Numbered from the stretch's first letter, positions 48,791 to 57,190 are shown. The stretch: 64,000 bases of DNA from Saccharothrix luteola (GCF_020859565.1 NZ_JAJHUO010000025.1:108945-172944); one strand, 5' to 3'. Made by a program: numbers and translations. The notes: a model not told the origin generated them from the sequence alone.

Positions 48791-51193
48791 ATCTTGTTGC
48801 GCCGTCGCGGTTTCCGTTCCGGGTTCCCCCGGAACGACTGTGAACGTCCCGCGGACCGAGGGCGACCTCCGGACGGGCGCGCGGTTCGGCGGCTGGCGCA
48901 GCTCGGGCGGCTCGGGCGGGTCCGGTGTGGACATCGTGACCGGTGCGCCCGGCTCCACCTCGATCGGCTCGCCGTGGTGGCTCGCGCGCAGCGCGTCGCC
49001 CGCGACGATCCGGTAGGTGACCGAGCCCTCCTCGACCTCCACCGCGAGCCGGGTGCCGCGGAACGACATGCGGAACGCCATCCTGGTCAGCCCCGGCGGC
49101 AGGCGCGGCGCGAACGACAGCTCGCCGTCGTGGTCGCGCATGCCGCCGAACCCGGCCACCAGCGCGATCCACGCGCCCGCGAGCGACGCCATGTGCAGTC
49201 CGTTGTGGACGTTGCGGTGCAGGTCGTGCAGGTCGGTGAACGCCGCCTCGGCCAGGTAGTCGTAGGCCAGCCGCACCGCGCCGACCTCGGCGGCCAGCAC
49301 CGCCTGCGTGCCGGCCGACAACGACGAGTCGCGCACCGTCCGCGGCTCGTAGTAGGCGAAGTTGCGGGCCTTCTGCGCGGGCGTGAACGCGTCACCGCGC
49401 ACGTGCATGGCCAGCACCAGGTCGGCCTGCTTGACCACCTGCTTGCGGTACAGGTCGAAGTACGGCCGGTTGAGCAGCAACGGGTACTCGTCGGGGTCGG
49501 TGCCCTCGAAGTCCCACTCGGCGTGCGAGGTGAACCCCTCGTGCTGCTGGTGCACGTCGAGCAGCTCGTCGAACGGGACCAGCATCTTGTCGGCGGCCTC
49601 CCGCCAGCCCCGGACCTCGTCGGCGGTGACCTCGAGCCGCTCGGCCACGTCCGGGCACCGCTCGCACGCGTCCGCCGCGCCGCGCAGGTTCTTCTGCGCG
49701 ATGAGGTTGGTGTAGACGTTGTTGTCCACCACGGCCGAGTACTCGTCCGGCCCGGTCACGCCGTCGATGCGGAACCCGCCGTGCTGGTCGTGGTGCCCCA
49801 GGGACGTCCACAGCCGCGCCGTCTCGGCCAGGATCTCCGCGCCGCACTCGCGTTCGAACGCCTGGTCGCCGGTCGCGTTCACGTACTGCGCCACGGCGTG
49901 CGCGACGTCGCCGTTGACGTGGAACGCGGCCGTGCTCGCGGGCCAGTACGCCGAGCACTCCGCGCCGCTGATCGACCGCCACGGGAACGCCGCGCCGCGC
50001 TGGCCGAGCACCCCGGCCCGCTCGCGCGCCTTGCCCAAGGTCGAGTGCCGCCACCGCAACGCGTCCCGCGCCGCCTCCGGCACGGTGTAGGCCAGCACGG
50101 GCAGCACGAACATCTCGGTGTCCCAGAACGCGTGCCCGTCGTACCCCGGCCCGGTCAGCCCCTTGCCGGGGATCGCCCTGGTCTCGCCGCGCACCGCCGC
50201 CTGCATGATGTGGAACAGCGCGAACCGCAGCGCCTGCTGCAACTCGTCGTCGCCGTGCAGCTCGATGTCCGCGACCTCCCAGAAGTCGTCCAGGAACCGC
50301 CGCTGCTCGGCCAGCAGCCCCTCCCAGCCGGTCTGCCGCGCGCCCGCCAGCGCCGCCTCCACCTGCGCGCGCAGCGCGGGCACCGACCGTTGCGCGGACC
50401 AGCCGTAGCCCAGGTACTTCACCAGCCGCAGCCGCCCGCCCGCCGGCACGTCCACGGCCGCGGTGAAGCGGGCCAGGTCGCCCTCGGCGCGGATCTCCGT
50501 GCGCACGCCGTCCTCGACGTCGAGCTCGTGGTCCATGGCGGCGGCCATCCGCAGCCCGGAGTTGCGCGCGTGGTGCGCCAGCACGGCCCGGTGGTCCTCG
50601 GCGTGCGCGAAGTCCGCGACCAGCGGCTCGTTCAGCGCCGCGGCCACGCGGGGGTCGTCGCCCTCGTTCTCCACCGGCTCGTTGGCCAGCAGGTCCGACT
50701 GCACCACCAGTTGCAGGTCCTCGGTCGGCACGACCTCGTAGTGGATCGCCGCGACGGCCCGCTGCGTGAGCGACACGAGCCGTTCGCTGCGCACGGTCAC
50801 CCGGCGGCCGGTCGGCGACTCCCACTCCGTGCAGCGGCGCAGCGTGCCGGTGCGGAAGTCCAGCTCCCGCTGGTGCGCGTGCGCCCGGCCGTAGCGCATG
50901 TCCAGCGGCTCGTCCTCGACCAGCAGCCGGATCACCTTGCCGTCGGTGACGTTGACGACGGTCTCCCCGGCCTCGGGGTAGCCGTAGCCGGACTCGCCGT
51001 ACGGCAGCGCGTGCTCCTCGTAGAAGCCGTTGAGGTAGGTGCCGGGCAGCCCGCGCGGCTCGCCCTCGTCCAGCGTGCCGCGCATGCCGAGGTGCCCGTT
51101 GGACAGCGCGAACACCGACTCGGTCCGGCGCAGCTGGTCGACCGCGAGGCCGTCCCAGCGCACCATCCAGGGGTGGATCTCCCAACCGGTCAC
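48782..51193 (-). CDS. GH65 glycoside phosphorylase (maltose/trehalose/kojibiose type)
   Basis: An 803-residue GH65 enzyme. N-terminal beta-sandwich with ESVFALSNGHLGMRGTLDEG and GTYLNGFYEE; catalytic (alpha/alpha)6 barrel with FWDTEMFVLPVL, the general-acid loop DGVTGPDEYSAVVDNN, and KQADLVLAMH (phosphate side). It phosphorolyses an alpha-glucosyl disaccharide to beta-glucose 1-phosphate. The next gene in the operon, beta-phosphoglucomutase, uses that product. The last 40 residues (after TMSTPDPP) are Pro/Arg-rich, beyond the normal C-terminus. Confidence 0.93.
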   Translation of the reverse strand: MTGWEIHPWMVRWDGLAVDQLRRTESVFALSNGHLGMRGTLDEGEPRGLPGTYLNGFYEEHALPYGESGYGYPEAGETVVNVTDGKVIRLLVEDEPLDMRYGRAHAHQRELDFRTGTLRRCTEWESPTGRRVTVRSERLVSLTQRAVAAIHYEVVPTEDLQLVVQSDLLANEPVENEGDDPRVAAALNEPLVADFAHAEDHRAVLAHHARNSGLRMAAAMDHELDVEDGVRTEIRAEGDLARFTAAVDVPAGGRLRLVKYLGYGWSAQRSVPALRAQVEAALAGARQTGWEGLLAEQRRFLDDFWEVADIELHGDDELQQALRFALFHIMQAAVRGETRAIPGKGLTGPGYDGHAFWDTEMFVLPVLAYTVPEAARDALRWRHSTLGKARERAGVLGQRGAAFPWRSISGAECSAYWPASTAAFHVNGDVAHAVAQYVNATGDQAFERECGAEILAETARLWTSLGHHDQHGGFRIDGVTGPDEYSAVVDNNVYTNLIAQKNLRGAADACERCPDVAERLEVTADEVRGWREAADKMLVPFDELLDVHQQHEGFTSHAEWDFEGTDPDEYPLLLNRPYFDLYRKQVVKQADLVLAMHVRGDAFTPAQKARNFAYYEPRTVRDSSLSAGTQAVLAAEVGAVRLAYDYLAEAAFTDLHDLHRNVHNGLHMASLAGAWIALVAGFGGMRDHDGELSFAPRLPPGLTRMAFRMSFRGTRLAVEVEEGSVTYRIVAGDALRASHHGEPIEVEPGAPVTMSTPDPPEPPELRQPPNRAPVRRSPSVRGTFTVVPGEPGTETATAQQDRR

Positions 51194-51906
51194 AGCAGCT
51201 CCGCCAGGTCCTCGACCACGACGTCCGCCCCGTGCGCGCGCAGCGCCTCCCGCTGCCCGGTCCGGTCCACGCCCACCACGTGCCCGAACCCGCCCGCGCG
51301 CCCGGCTTCCACGCCCGCCAGCGCGTCCTCGAACACGGCGGCGTGCTCCGGGCTCACGCCGAGCAGGCGCGCGCCCGCCAGGAACGAGTCCGGCGCGGGC
51401 TTGCCCTTGAGCCCGTCGCGGCTGATCACCACGCCGTCCACCAAGGCCTGCACGAACGGGCTGAGGCCGGCCGCGTCGAGGACCTTGCGCGCGTTCGCCG
51501 ACGACGTCACCACGCCGATGCCCAACCCCGCGGCCTCGACCGCGCGCAGGTACGGCGCCGTGCCCGCGTAGGGCGTCACGCCCTCGTGCCGGATGATCGC
51601 CTCCAGCAGCGCGTTCTTGCGGTTGCCGACACCGTGCACGGTGTCGGCGTCCGGCGGGTCGTCCGGCTCGCCCTCGGGCAGCGTGATGCCGCGCGAGGCC
51701 AGGAACTCGCGCACGCCGTCGTAGCGGGGCCGGCCGTCCACGTACTTGAGGTAATCCGATTCGGCGAACGGCGCCTCGCCGTGCGGGCGCAGGAAGTCGT
51801 CGAACGTGCGCCGCCACGCGCGGCGGTGCACCACGGCCGTGCTCGTCAGCACGCCGTCGAGGTCGAAGAGGCAGGCGGTGATCGCGTCGGGCAGTCCCAG
51901 GGCCAT
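51190..51906 (-). CDS. Beta-phosphoglucomutase (HAD family)
   Basis: A 238-residue HAD hydrolase-fold mutase: FDLDGVLTSTAVVHRRAWRR (nucleophile Asp, general acid Asp), GRPRYDGVREFL in the cap, VTSSANARKVL, GKPAPDSFL and VFEDALAGVEAGRAGGFG. It interconverts beta-glucose 1-phosphate and glucose 6-phosphate. The stop overlaps the GH65 start (GTGA), giving a coupled pair for disaccharide phosphorolysis. Promoter GGGTAG immediately upstream and divergent to an NDH-2-like gene. Confidence 0.92.
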   Translation of the reverse strand: MALGLPDAITACLFDLDGVLTSTAVVHRRAWRRTFDDFLRPHGEAPFAESDYLKYVDGRPRYDGVREFLASRGITLPEGEPDDPPDADTVHGVGNRKNALLEAIIRHEGVTPYAGTAPYLRAVEAAGLGIGVVTSSANARKVLDAAGLSPFVQALVDGVVISRDGLKGKPAPDSFLAGARLLGVSPEHAAVFEDALAGVEAGRAGGFGHVVGVDRTGQREALRAHGADVVVEDLAELL

Positions 51907-51914
51907 GCCCAGTT

Positions 51915-51940
51915 GTCTACCCCTTCTCCGTCCGGGGTAC
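51915..51940 (+). promoter_or_regulatory. SigB/SigF-type promoter of the NDH-2-like gene
   Basis: GTCT - 16 bases - GGGTAC, 37 bases before ATG 51978. Confidence 0.5.
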
Positions 51941-51942
51941 CC
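51917..51942 (-). promoter_or_regulatory. SigB/SigF-type promoter of the phosphoglucomutase/GH65 operon
   Basis: Minus strand GGGT - 16 bases - GGGTAG, 10 bases before ATG 51906. It overlaps the plus-strand promoter almost completely, so the two genes may compete for one holoenzyme. Confidence 0.45.
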
Positions 51943-51977
51943 GCTGGCGGTACGGACACCGGCGGAGGGATCGGGCC

Positions 51978-53285
51978 ATGGGCAAGCCGCGCGTGCTGGT
52001 CGTCGGAACGGGCTTCGCGGGCTACCACTGCCTGCGCACGCTGGAGCGCGTGCTCCCCGCCGACGCCGCCGACCTGGTGGCGGTCAACCCCACCGACTAC
52101 ATGCTCTACGTGCCGCTGCTGCCGGAGGTCGCGGGCGGCTCGCTCGACCCGCGCCGGGTGGCCGTGCCGCTGCGGCCCAAGCTGCCGCGCACGCGGCTGG
52201 TGCAGGCGCACGCCACCGGGCTCGACCTGGCCGCGCGCACGTGCACGGCGGTCGACGTCGAGGGGCGTGAGCACGTCCTGGGGTGGGACCGGCTCGTGCT
52301 GACGGCGGGTTCGGTCACCCGGTTGATGTCGATCCCCGGCGTGGCCGAGCACGCGTTCGGGTTCAAGTCGGTCGCCGAGGCCGTGTTCCTGCGCGACCAC
52401 GTGCTGCGGCAGGTGGAGCTGGCCGAGCAGGCGGACGACCCGGCGGAACGGGCGGCGCGGGCGACGTTCGTCGTGGTCGGCGCCGGTTACACGGGCACGG
52501 AACTGGTGGCGCAGGGCCTGCAGCTGACCCGGTCGGCGTTGCGCGGGCGCAGCGGGTTGGCGGAGTCCGACGTCAAGTGGGTGCTGGTGGACCTGGCGCC
52601 GCGCGTGCTGCCCGGGCTGGACGAGCGGCTGTCCGGGCCCGCCGCGCGGGTGCTGCGGTCGCGCGGCGTGGACGTGCGATTGGAGACCAGCGTCGAGGCG
52701 GTCACCGCGAACTGCGCCAAGCTGACCGACGGCAGCGAGATCCCGACGCGCACGCTCGTGTGGTGCGTCGGCGTGCGGCCCGACCCGTTGGTGGAGTCGG
52801 TCTCGCTGGCCACGGTGAAGGGGCGGGTGGTCGTCGACCCCACGCTGGCCGTGCCGACGCACCCGCACGTGTTCGCGGCCGGTGACGTGGCGGCGGTGCC
52901 GGACGTGTTCAACGGCGGCAAGCCGACCCCGATGACCGCGCAGCACGCGCAGCGCCAGGGCAAGCTCGCCGGGCGCAACGTCGCGGCCTCCCTGGGCCAC
53001 GGCCCGGTGGGCACGTACCGGCACCGCGACCTGGGGTTCGTGGTCGACCTGGCCGGCGCGCAGGCGGTGGCCAACCCGCTGCACGTCCCGTTGACCGGCC
53101 TGCCCGCGAAGGTCGTGGCGCGCGGCTACCACCTGCTGGCGATGCCGGGCAACCGGTTGCGGGTCGCCGTCGACTGGCTCACCGACCTCCTCGCCCGCCG
53201 CCAGGTCGTGCAGTTCGGGCTGGTCCCCGAGGCGGGCGTGCGGCTGGGGGACGCCGAGAAAGCCGGCGCCGCCAACCGGGGGTGA
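51978..53285 (+). CDS. NDH-2-type NAD(P)H dehydrogenase/FAD oxidoreductase
   Basis: A 435-residue pyridine nucleotide-disulfide-fold flavoprotein: FAD loop VVGTGFAGYHCLR, NPTDYMLYVPLLPEVAGG, NAD loop VVVGAGYTGTELVAQ, and VFAAGDVAAVPD with PMTAQHAQRQGKLA, as in type II NADH dehydrogenases. Membrane-associated C-terminal part with LTDLLARRQ. It would feed electrons to quinone without proton pumping, useful under stress. Confidence 0.92.
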   Translation: MGKPRVLVVGTGFAGYHCLRTLERVLPADAADLVAVNPTDYMLYVPLLPEVAGGSLDPRRVAVPLRPKLPRTRLVQAHATGLDLAARTCTAVDVEGREHVLGWDRLVLTAGSVTRLMSIPGVAEHAFGFKSVAEAVFLRDHVLRQVELAEQADDPAERAARATFVVVGAGYTGTELVAQGLQLTRSALRGRSGLAESDVKWVLVDLAPRVLPGLDERLSGPAARVLRSRGVDVRLETSVEAVTANCAKLTDGSEIPTRTLVWCVGVRPDPLVESVSLATVKGRVVVDPTLAVPTHPHVFAAGDVAAVPDVFNGGKPTPMTAQHAQRQGKLAGRNVAASLGHGPVGTYRHRDLGFVVDLAGAQAVANPLHVPLTGLPAKVVARGYHLLAMPGNRLRVAVDWLTDLLARRQVVQFGLVPEAGVRLGDAEKAGAANRG

Positions 53286-53286
53286 G

Positions 53287-53304
53287 GCTCAAGCCGGCTT
53301 GAGC
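53287..53304. terminator. 18-base perfect palindrome at convergent gene ends
   Basis: GCTCAAGCC joined to GGCTTGAGC without spacer, spanning the end of the DUF3140 gene and 2 bases after the NDH-2-like stop. It can act as a hairpin for both transcripts; as a perfect palindrome it could also be a binding site. Confidence 0.5.
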
Positions 53305-53609
53305 GGGTCGTGGCCGATGGACATCAGCCGGTGCCTCCAGTGCGCCTCGCCCGCCGTCGGCTCCAGGTCGTCGCGCCGCTGCGCCCGCACCCGGTCCACG
53401 ACCTTCTGCATCACCTTGACGTCCTCGGTGGTCAGGTCCGTGCGCCGCTTGCGCAGGACGCGCAGCACGTCCTGGCCGGTGGGCGTGCCCGCCTGGTCGG
53501 GCACGGTCTCGCTGTCCTCGTCGGCCGAGCGGGTGCGCAGCCAGTCCTCCAGTTCGTGCGAGGTCATGTTCACCACGCGGTGGAAGTCGTCCCACAAGCT
53601 GTCGGTCAT
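53289..53609 (-). CDS. DUF3140 family protein
   Basis: A 106-residue protein matching the DUF3140 pattern: WDDFHRVVNMTSHELEDWLRT, VPDQAGTPTGQDVLRVLRKRRTDLT, and a C-terminal WRHRLMSIGHDPLKP. Members are small, conserved, possibly nucleic-acid-binding proteins of stress regulons. No GGGTA promoter precedes it here. Confidence 0.85.
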   Translation of the reverse strand: MTDSLWDDFHRVVNMTSHELEDWLRTRSADEDSETVPDQAGTPTGQDVLRVLRKRRTDLTTEDVKVMQKVVDRVRAQRRDDLEPTAGEAHWRHRLMSIGHDPLKPA

Positions 53610-53726
53610 GGGGGAGAGGGTTGCCGCTGCGGCGTGGGGTGAAACGCGGGTCGCCCGGCACGGTCTTTGCGCGATCCGAACATTCGCCGCACGCGCTCCA
53701 CACCGCGACCGGCGATCGTGGTCGTC

Positions 53727-54107
53727 ATGAACACACCGATTCGCCTCGCCGTCGTCGTCACCGCCGCGTTCGGGCTCTGCTCGACCGGGGTGGCGGGCGC
53801 GCAGGAGAGCAGCTACGCGCCCCTCACGATCAGCCCTGAACAGGTGAAGCAGCTGTGCGAGAAGCGGGCGCCGCGCATCGAGGAGCGCGTCACCCGGCTC
53901 ACCACGCGCATCAACGGCGGCCCGGACGTGGCCGGGTCGACGGCGTGGTTGCGGGCGCAGGCGCAGCAGGCGCGCGACGCGGGCAAGACCGCCCGTGCCG
54001 AGCGGTTGGAACGGCGGCTGGAGCGGCGCGAGGGGCAGTTGACCAGGCTCGGTGACGCGCAGCGGCGCGTGGACGAGTTCCAGGCGTCGCACTGCGGTGT
54101 GAAGTGA
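53727..54107 (+). CDS. Small secreted helical protein
   Basis: A 126-residue protein with a signal peptide (cleavage near GAQES, about residue 26). The mature part is a charged coiled-coil-like helix (RLERRLERREGQLTRLGDAQRRVDEF) framed by two Cys (KQLCEKR and SHCGVK), which could form a disulfide. The TGA overlaps the GTG of the next lipoprotein gene. Unknown function, envelope location. Confidence 0.75.
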   Translation: MNTPIRLAVVVTAAFGLCSTGVAGAQESSYAPLTISPEQVKQLCEKRAPRIEERVTRLTTRINGGPDVAGSTAWLRAQAQQARDAGKTARAERLERRLERREGQLTRLGDAQRRVDEFQASHCGVK

Positions 54108-54244
54108 GGGCGCTGGTCGCGGCCGTCGTGCTGCTGCTCGCGGTGGCCGGGTGCCGTGCCGAGGGCGCGCCGCCCGCGGACCCCGGCTTCGACGGGATCG
54201 AGACGACGCTGGACGCCGTCGAATCCGAGGTCTCCGAGCCGTAG
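54104..54244 (+). CDS. 46-residue lipoprotein
   Basis: A tiny lipoprotein: signal RALVAAVVLLLAVAGC with lipobox LAVAGC (Cys 16), then a short acidic chain (FDGIETTLDAVESEVSEP) that would stand on the outer surface. It overlaps the preceding secreted-protein gene by four bases and both face the cell envelope, so they probably act together. Confidence 0.7.
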   Translation: MRALVAAVVLLLAVAGCRAEGAPPADPGFDGIETTLDAVESEVSEP

Positions 54245-54248
54245 GGCG

Positions 54249-54866
54249 TCAGCCGACGTCCGGCGTGTACTGCGCCTTCGCCACCGCGACCGCCCCGGCC
54301 AGCTCGTCCTCCGAGGCGGTGCCCGACTCGCTGACGACCGCCGTCCACGCGTCGATGGACCCGGCGTTGAACCGCCGGGTCTCCGGCGCGTCGGCGGCGG
54401 CGAGCGGGTCGAAGTCGTCGTGCACCTCGCCCGCGAGGTACAGGCCGAGGCCGAGGAACCCGCCGTCCCAGCCGGGGCCGACGTACAGCGCGCCCGCGCC
54501 GCTGCCCGCCATAGCCGTGGGCACCGTGTGCTCCAGCTCGACCGTCGTGCGCTCGTCGCCGTCCTCGGTCAGGCGCAGTTCCACGATGCTGGTGTCGGCG
54601 CCCCACGTCAGCCGCAGCAGCTTCGGCGGCGCGCAGGTGAGGACGGTGCCGCTGGCGTTGTGCTCCACCTGGAAGCTCCCGCCCTCCCGCAGGTCGCCGC
54701 TGACCGGCAGGAACCAGCGCTTGAGGCGGTCCGGGTCGGTGAGCGCGTCCCACACGTCCGCCGCCCCCGCGTCGTACGTGCGTCGCAGCAGCACGCCGAT
54801 CGTCTCGTCCGAGCCCGCGCTCACCTCCCGGTGGATGGCCTTGAGCTGGTCGGCGATGTCGATCAC
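54249..54866 (-). CDS. AHSA1/SRPBCC-family protein
   Basis: A 205-residue START-like protein of the AHSA1 subfamily: YDAGAADVWDALTDPDRLKRWFLPVSGDLREGG (shown here in the order of the family core) and ELEHTVP and GPGWDGGFLGLGLYLAG further on. GTG 54866 has a strong AAGGAGG at seven bases and overlaps the ArsR stop (GTGA), forming the common ArsR-SRPBCC pair. Ligand unknown. Confidence 0.88.
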   Translation of the reverse strand: MIDIADQLKAIHREVSAGSDETIGVLLRRTYDAGAADVWDALTDPDRLKRWFLPVSGDLREGGSFQVEHNASGTVLTCAPPKLLRLTWGADTSIVELRLTEDGDERTTVELEHTVPTAMAGSGAGALYVGPGWDGGFLGLGLYLAGEVHDDFDPLAAADAPETRRFNAGSIDAWTAVVSESGTASEDELAGAVAVAKAQYTPDVG

Positions 54867-55216
54867 TGTTGTTCCTCCTTGAGTCGCCTCTCGCGCTTGC
54901 CGCGCGCGAGTTCGGTGGCCAGCGCGTCGAGGTGCCCGCTCCAGAACCGGCGGAACCGGTCGAGCCACTCGTCCACCTCGCGCAGGCCCTGGTCGTCCAC
55001 CGCGTAGAGGCGTCGGGTGCCTTCGGCGCGGACGCGGGCGAAGCCGTTCTCGCGCAGCACCCGCAGGTGCTGGGAGACCGCGGGTTGCGAGATGCCGAAC
55101 TCCCGGCGGACCACCTCCGTGACCGCGCCGGAGGTCAGCTCGCCGTCGGCGAGCAGCTCCAAGATGCGGCGACGGACCGGGTCGCCGAGGACGTCGAACG
55201 CGTGCACGACCAGCAT
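54863..55216 (-). CDS. ArsR-family repressor
   Basis: A 117-residue winged-helix protein: VLGDPVRRRILELLADG, then recognition helix ISQPAVSQHLRVLRENGF and EGTRRLYAV. Cys metal ligands are absent, so it is not a classic metal sensor. It is translationally coupled to the SRPBCC gene. An AT-rich palindrome CTTATATAAG (55230-55239) in the promoter is a candidate operator. Confidence 0.92.
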   Translation of the reverse strand: MLVVHAFDVLGDPVRRRILELLADGELTSGAVTEVVRREFGISQPAVSQHLRVLRENGFARVRAEGTRRLYAVDDQGLREVDEWLDRFRRFWSGHLDALATELARGKRERRLKEEQQ

Positions 55217-55229
55217 CTTTCAGTCCGGG

Positions 55230-55239
55230 CTTATATAAG
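55230..55239. promoter_or_regulatory. AT-rich palindrome upstream of arsR-type gene
   Basis: CTTATATAAG, a perfect 10-base palindrome 14 bases before the ATG at 55216. Possible ArsR operator; it may also include part of a -10 region. Confidence 0.45.
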
Positions 55240-55284
55240 TCAAATCTAAGGCTCCGGAATTGTCGGTGGTCGGTGGCACTATCT

Positions 55285-55298
55285 CGAACGGATGTTCG
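55285..55298. promoter_or_regulatory. LexA-like SOS box
   Basis: CGAACGGATGTTCG fits the actinobacterial SOS box CGAAC-N4-GTTCG exactly and, with flanks, TCGAAC-N4-GTTCGG. It lies 25 bases before ATG 55324, where LexA binding would block transcription. Confidence 0.6.
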
Positions 55299-55323
55299 GT
55301 ACGCGTTCGAAGGGAGCCATGCG

Positions 55324-55971
55324 ATGCGAGTTCGACTAGATCCCCGTCAGTGGCCCGGCCGTGTCATCCCCGAGACCGACGCCGAGATCGACACGGCGGT
55401 CGAGGCGCTCTGCCTGCGGGCGACCTGGCCCGATGCCCACCGCGCCGCCGTGCGCCGGGTCGTCGAGCCCTGGTTCGCCGAGGGGTGGAGCGTCGATGCC
55501 CTGCTGGCGGCGGTCGACCGCAGGCCGGACGGCACCAGGCAGGGCAGCCCGAGAAGCCGCGACCAGGTAGCGCACGACTTCCTCCGTGCGCGGCTGAGGT
55601 CGTGGTGGCAGGGGGGCGCGCGGCGTGCGCGCCCCCCGGTGGCGGGCATGACGCTGGGCGCCTGGTGGCGGATCAACCGGCGCAACGCCCGCTTGACCGA
55701 GCCGCGTGCACGGCGGCCGTTGAGCACGGCGGGCAGCCTGGCCCGTGAGCAGTCGCGGGAGCGGGTGCGGGCGCGGCTGAAGGACCCGGTGGAGCGGTCG
55801 CGCGAGTTGGCGCGGCGGCGGCAGGAGGTGCTGGACGGGCTGCTGGTGCCGGGGCAACGGGTGCCGACGTTCGACGACGCCCGCAAACTGCTGGCCGACG
55901 TGCGGCTGCCCGCGCACCCCGTGTGCAGTCGGTGCGGCTGCCGGCAGGGGGTGCTGCCGAACGCCGCTTGA
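55324..55971 (+). CDS. Uncharacterised basic protein, possibly SOS-controlled
   Basis: A 215-residue Arg-rich protein with an ordered helical N-terminal half (DAEIDTAVEALCLRATW, HRAAVRRVVEPWFAEGWSVD), DFLRARLRSWW, a basic middle (RRARPPVAG), a helical SREQ/RERVRARLKDPVERSRE region and a C-terminal CSRCGC cluster that may bind metal. I do not recognise the family; DNA-binding or replication/repair proteins fit the composition. ATG 55324 follows AAGGGAG by about seven bases. The upstream LexA-like box suggests DNA-damage induction. Confidence 0.7.
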   Translation: MRVRLDPRQWPGRVIPETDAEIDTAVEALCLRATWPDAHRAAVRRVVEPWFAEGWSVDALLAAVDRRPDGTRQGSPRSRDQVAHDFLRARLRSWWQGGARRARPPVAGMTLGAWWRINRRNARLTEPRARRPLSTAGSLAREQSRERVRARLKDPVERSRELARRRQEVLDGLLVPGQRVPTFDDARKLLADVRLPAHPVCSRCGCRQGVLPNAA

Positions 55972-56171
55972 CGCGTCCTTAGTCTGTGGTACCCGACACG
56001 GTGAATTCGGCCGACGGGTCGTGTGCGTTCGGGTCGAGCTGGTGGTGTGGCGTCGTGACTTCGGGTGGCAACGCCCGTGGCGCCCGGCCTGCGGACCGAG
56101 CTGCGCGCGGCCTGTCGTGACGCGTCCGGTCGACGTCCCTGTTCCGCAAGCTGTGGCCGTAGGAGTTGGCA

Positions 56172-57107
56172 GTGTCCTGGTTGTTCACCATCATCCTGTG
56201 CGTGGCGGCATTCCTGGCCGGCGCGGCCGTCGTCTGGCTGCGCCTCGACCCCACCATCCGCGACCTGCGCTCCCGCTTGGACCAGCCATCCACCCCGGAG
56301 CCCGCCGCCACCACCGCTGACACCGACACTCCCGCTGCCGCGACCCCTGCCGCCGAAACCACTCCGGAGCCCGCCAAGGCCACCGAGGCGGCCGAGAAGC
56401 CCGTGGCCGCCAAGGCTTCCGAAACGGCCGAGCCCGAGACCGCCGAAGAACCCGAGACCGTTCCGGCACCGACGGCCGCCCAGGAGCCCGAGATCGCTGC
56501 GGAAGCCGGAGCACCCCAGACTATCGACGAAGCCACCGCCGAGCCCGAGGTCGCCGAGCCTGTCGAGGAGTCCGCCGCCGAGGAGCCGGTCGCGGTCGAG
56601 CAGCCTGCTGAGGAAGCCGCGCCCGCCGCGATCGAGGAAGCCGCCGCGGAGTCGGAGGTCGCCCAGCCTGTCGAGGCGCCCGCCGCCGCCGAGAAGCCCG
56701 CCGCCGCTGCCGCCGAGGAACCGGTCGCAGCCGAGGAGCCTGCCGAGGAAGCCGCCGCCGCAGACCTCAACCCCGCGCCCACCACTGCCGCGCCCGCGTC
56801 TGCCGCCCCGGCCCCCGCGCCTGCCGCCGCGACCGCTGCTCCCATTGCCGCGCCCGCCCCGGTTGCCGCCCCAGCCCCCGCCCCTGTTGCGGCCCCGGCC
56901 ACCCTCTCCGCACCCGTCGTCGCAGACACCGCCGAGGGGTCCCTGGAGGTCAAGGCGAACTCCAAGTCGATGATCTTCCACACCCCCGACTCGCCGTACT
57001 ACAAGCGCATGAAGGGCGACGTCACCTTCAGCTCGGTCGCCGAGGCCGAGCGCGCCGGCTACACCCAGTGGACCCCGAAGCCCAAGGTCGCCTCACCCGC
57101 GCGATGA
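56172..57107 (+). CDS. Membrane-anchored Ala/Pro/Glu-rich protein with sunset domain
   Basis: A 311-residue protein: one N-terminal transmembrane helix (WLFTIILCVAAFLAGAAVVW), a long low-complexity Ala/Pro/Glu/Thr linker of about 220 residues, and a C-terminal domain KSMIFHTPDSPYYKRMKG followed by SSVAEAERAGY, matching the sunset domain described in actinobacterial envelope proteins. GTG 56172 follows AGGAG by six bases; TTG 56166 is possible. The linker could span the cell wall. Function unknown. Confidence 0.8.
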   Translation: MSWLFTIILCVAAFLAGAAVVWLRLDPTIRDLRSRLDQPSTPEPAATTADTDTPAAATPAAETTPEPAKATEAAEKPVAAKASETAEPETAEEPETVPAPTAAQEPEIAAEAGAPQTIDEATAEPEVAEPVEESAAEEPVAVEQPAEEAAPAAIEEAAAESEVAQPVEAPAAAEKPAAAAAEEPVAAEEPAEEAAAADLNPAPTTAAPASAAPAPAPAAATAAPIAAPAPVAAPAPAPVAAPATLSAPVVADTAEGSLEVKANSKSMIFHTPDSPYYKRMKGDVTFSSVAEAERAGYTQWTPKPKVASPAR

Positions 57108-57145
57108 GGTAGGTCAACCAGACCAACCGTGCGTCGCGATCAGGC

Positions 57146-57170
57146 GAATAGCGTTACACCGCTCGGGTAT
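57146..57170 (+). promoter_or_regulatory. SigB/SigF-type promoter of the RsbV-RsbW-like gene
   Basis: GAAT - 15 bases - GGGTAT, 20 bases before ATG 57191. The -10 lies inside a hairpin CCGCTCGG/CCGAGCGG (57159-57166 with 57174-57181). Confidence 0.5.
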
Positions 57171-57190
57171 TCACCGAGCGGGGTGACCTG

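Noticed and set aside
48659..51571. A 970-codon open frame on the plus strand opposite the GH65 gene
   Set aside because: It is the antisense shadow of a motif-complete GH65 gene in high-GC DNA; its product is Arg/His/Val-rich without domains and its start has no ribosome-binding site.
55347..56981. Long glycine-rich open frame on the minus strand over the sunset-domain gene
   Set aside because: The Gly/Ser/Leu repeats mirror the Ala/Pro/Glu low-complexity linker on the other strand; the plus frame has an RBS, membrane helix and recognisable domain.
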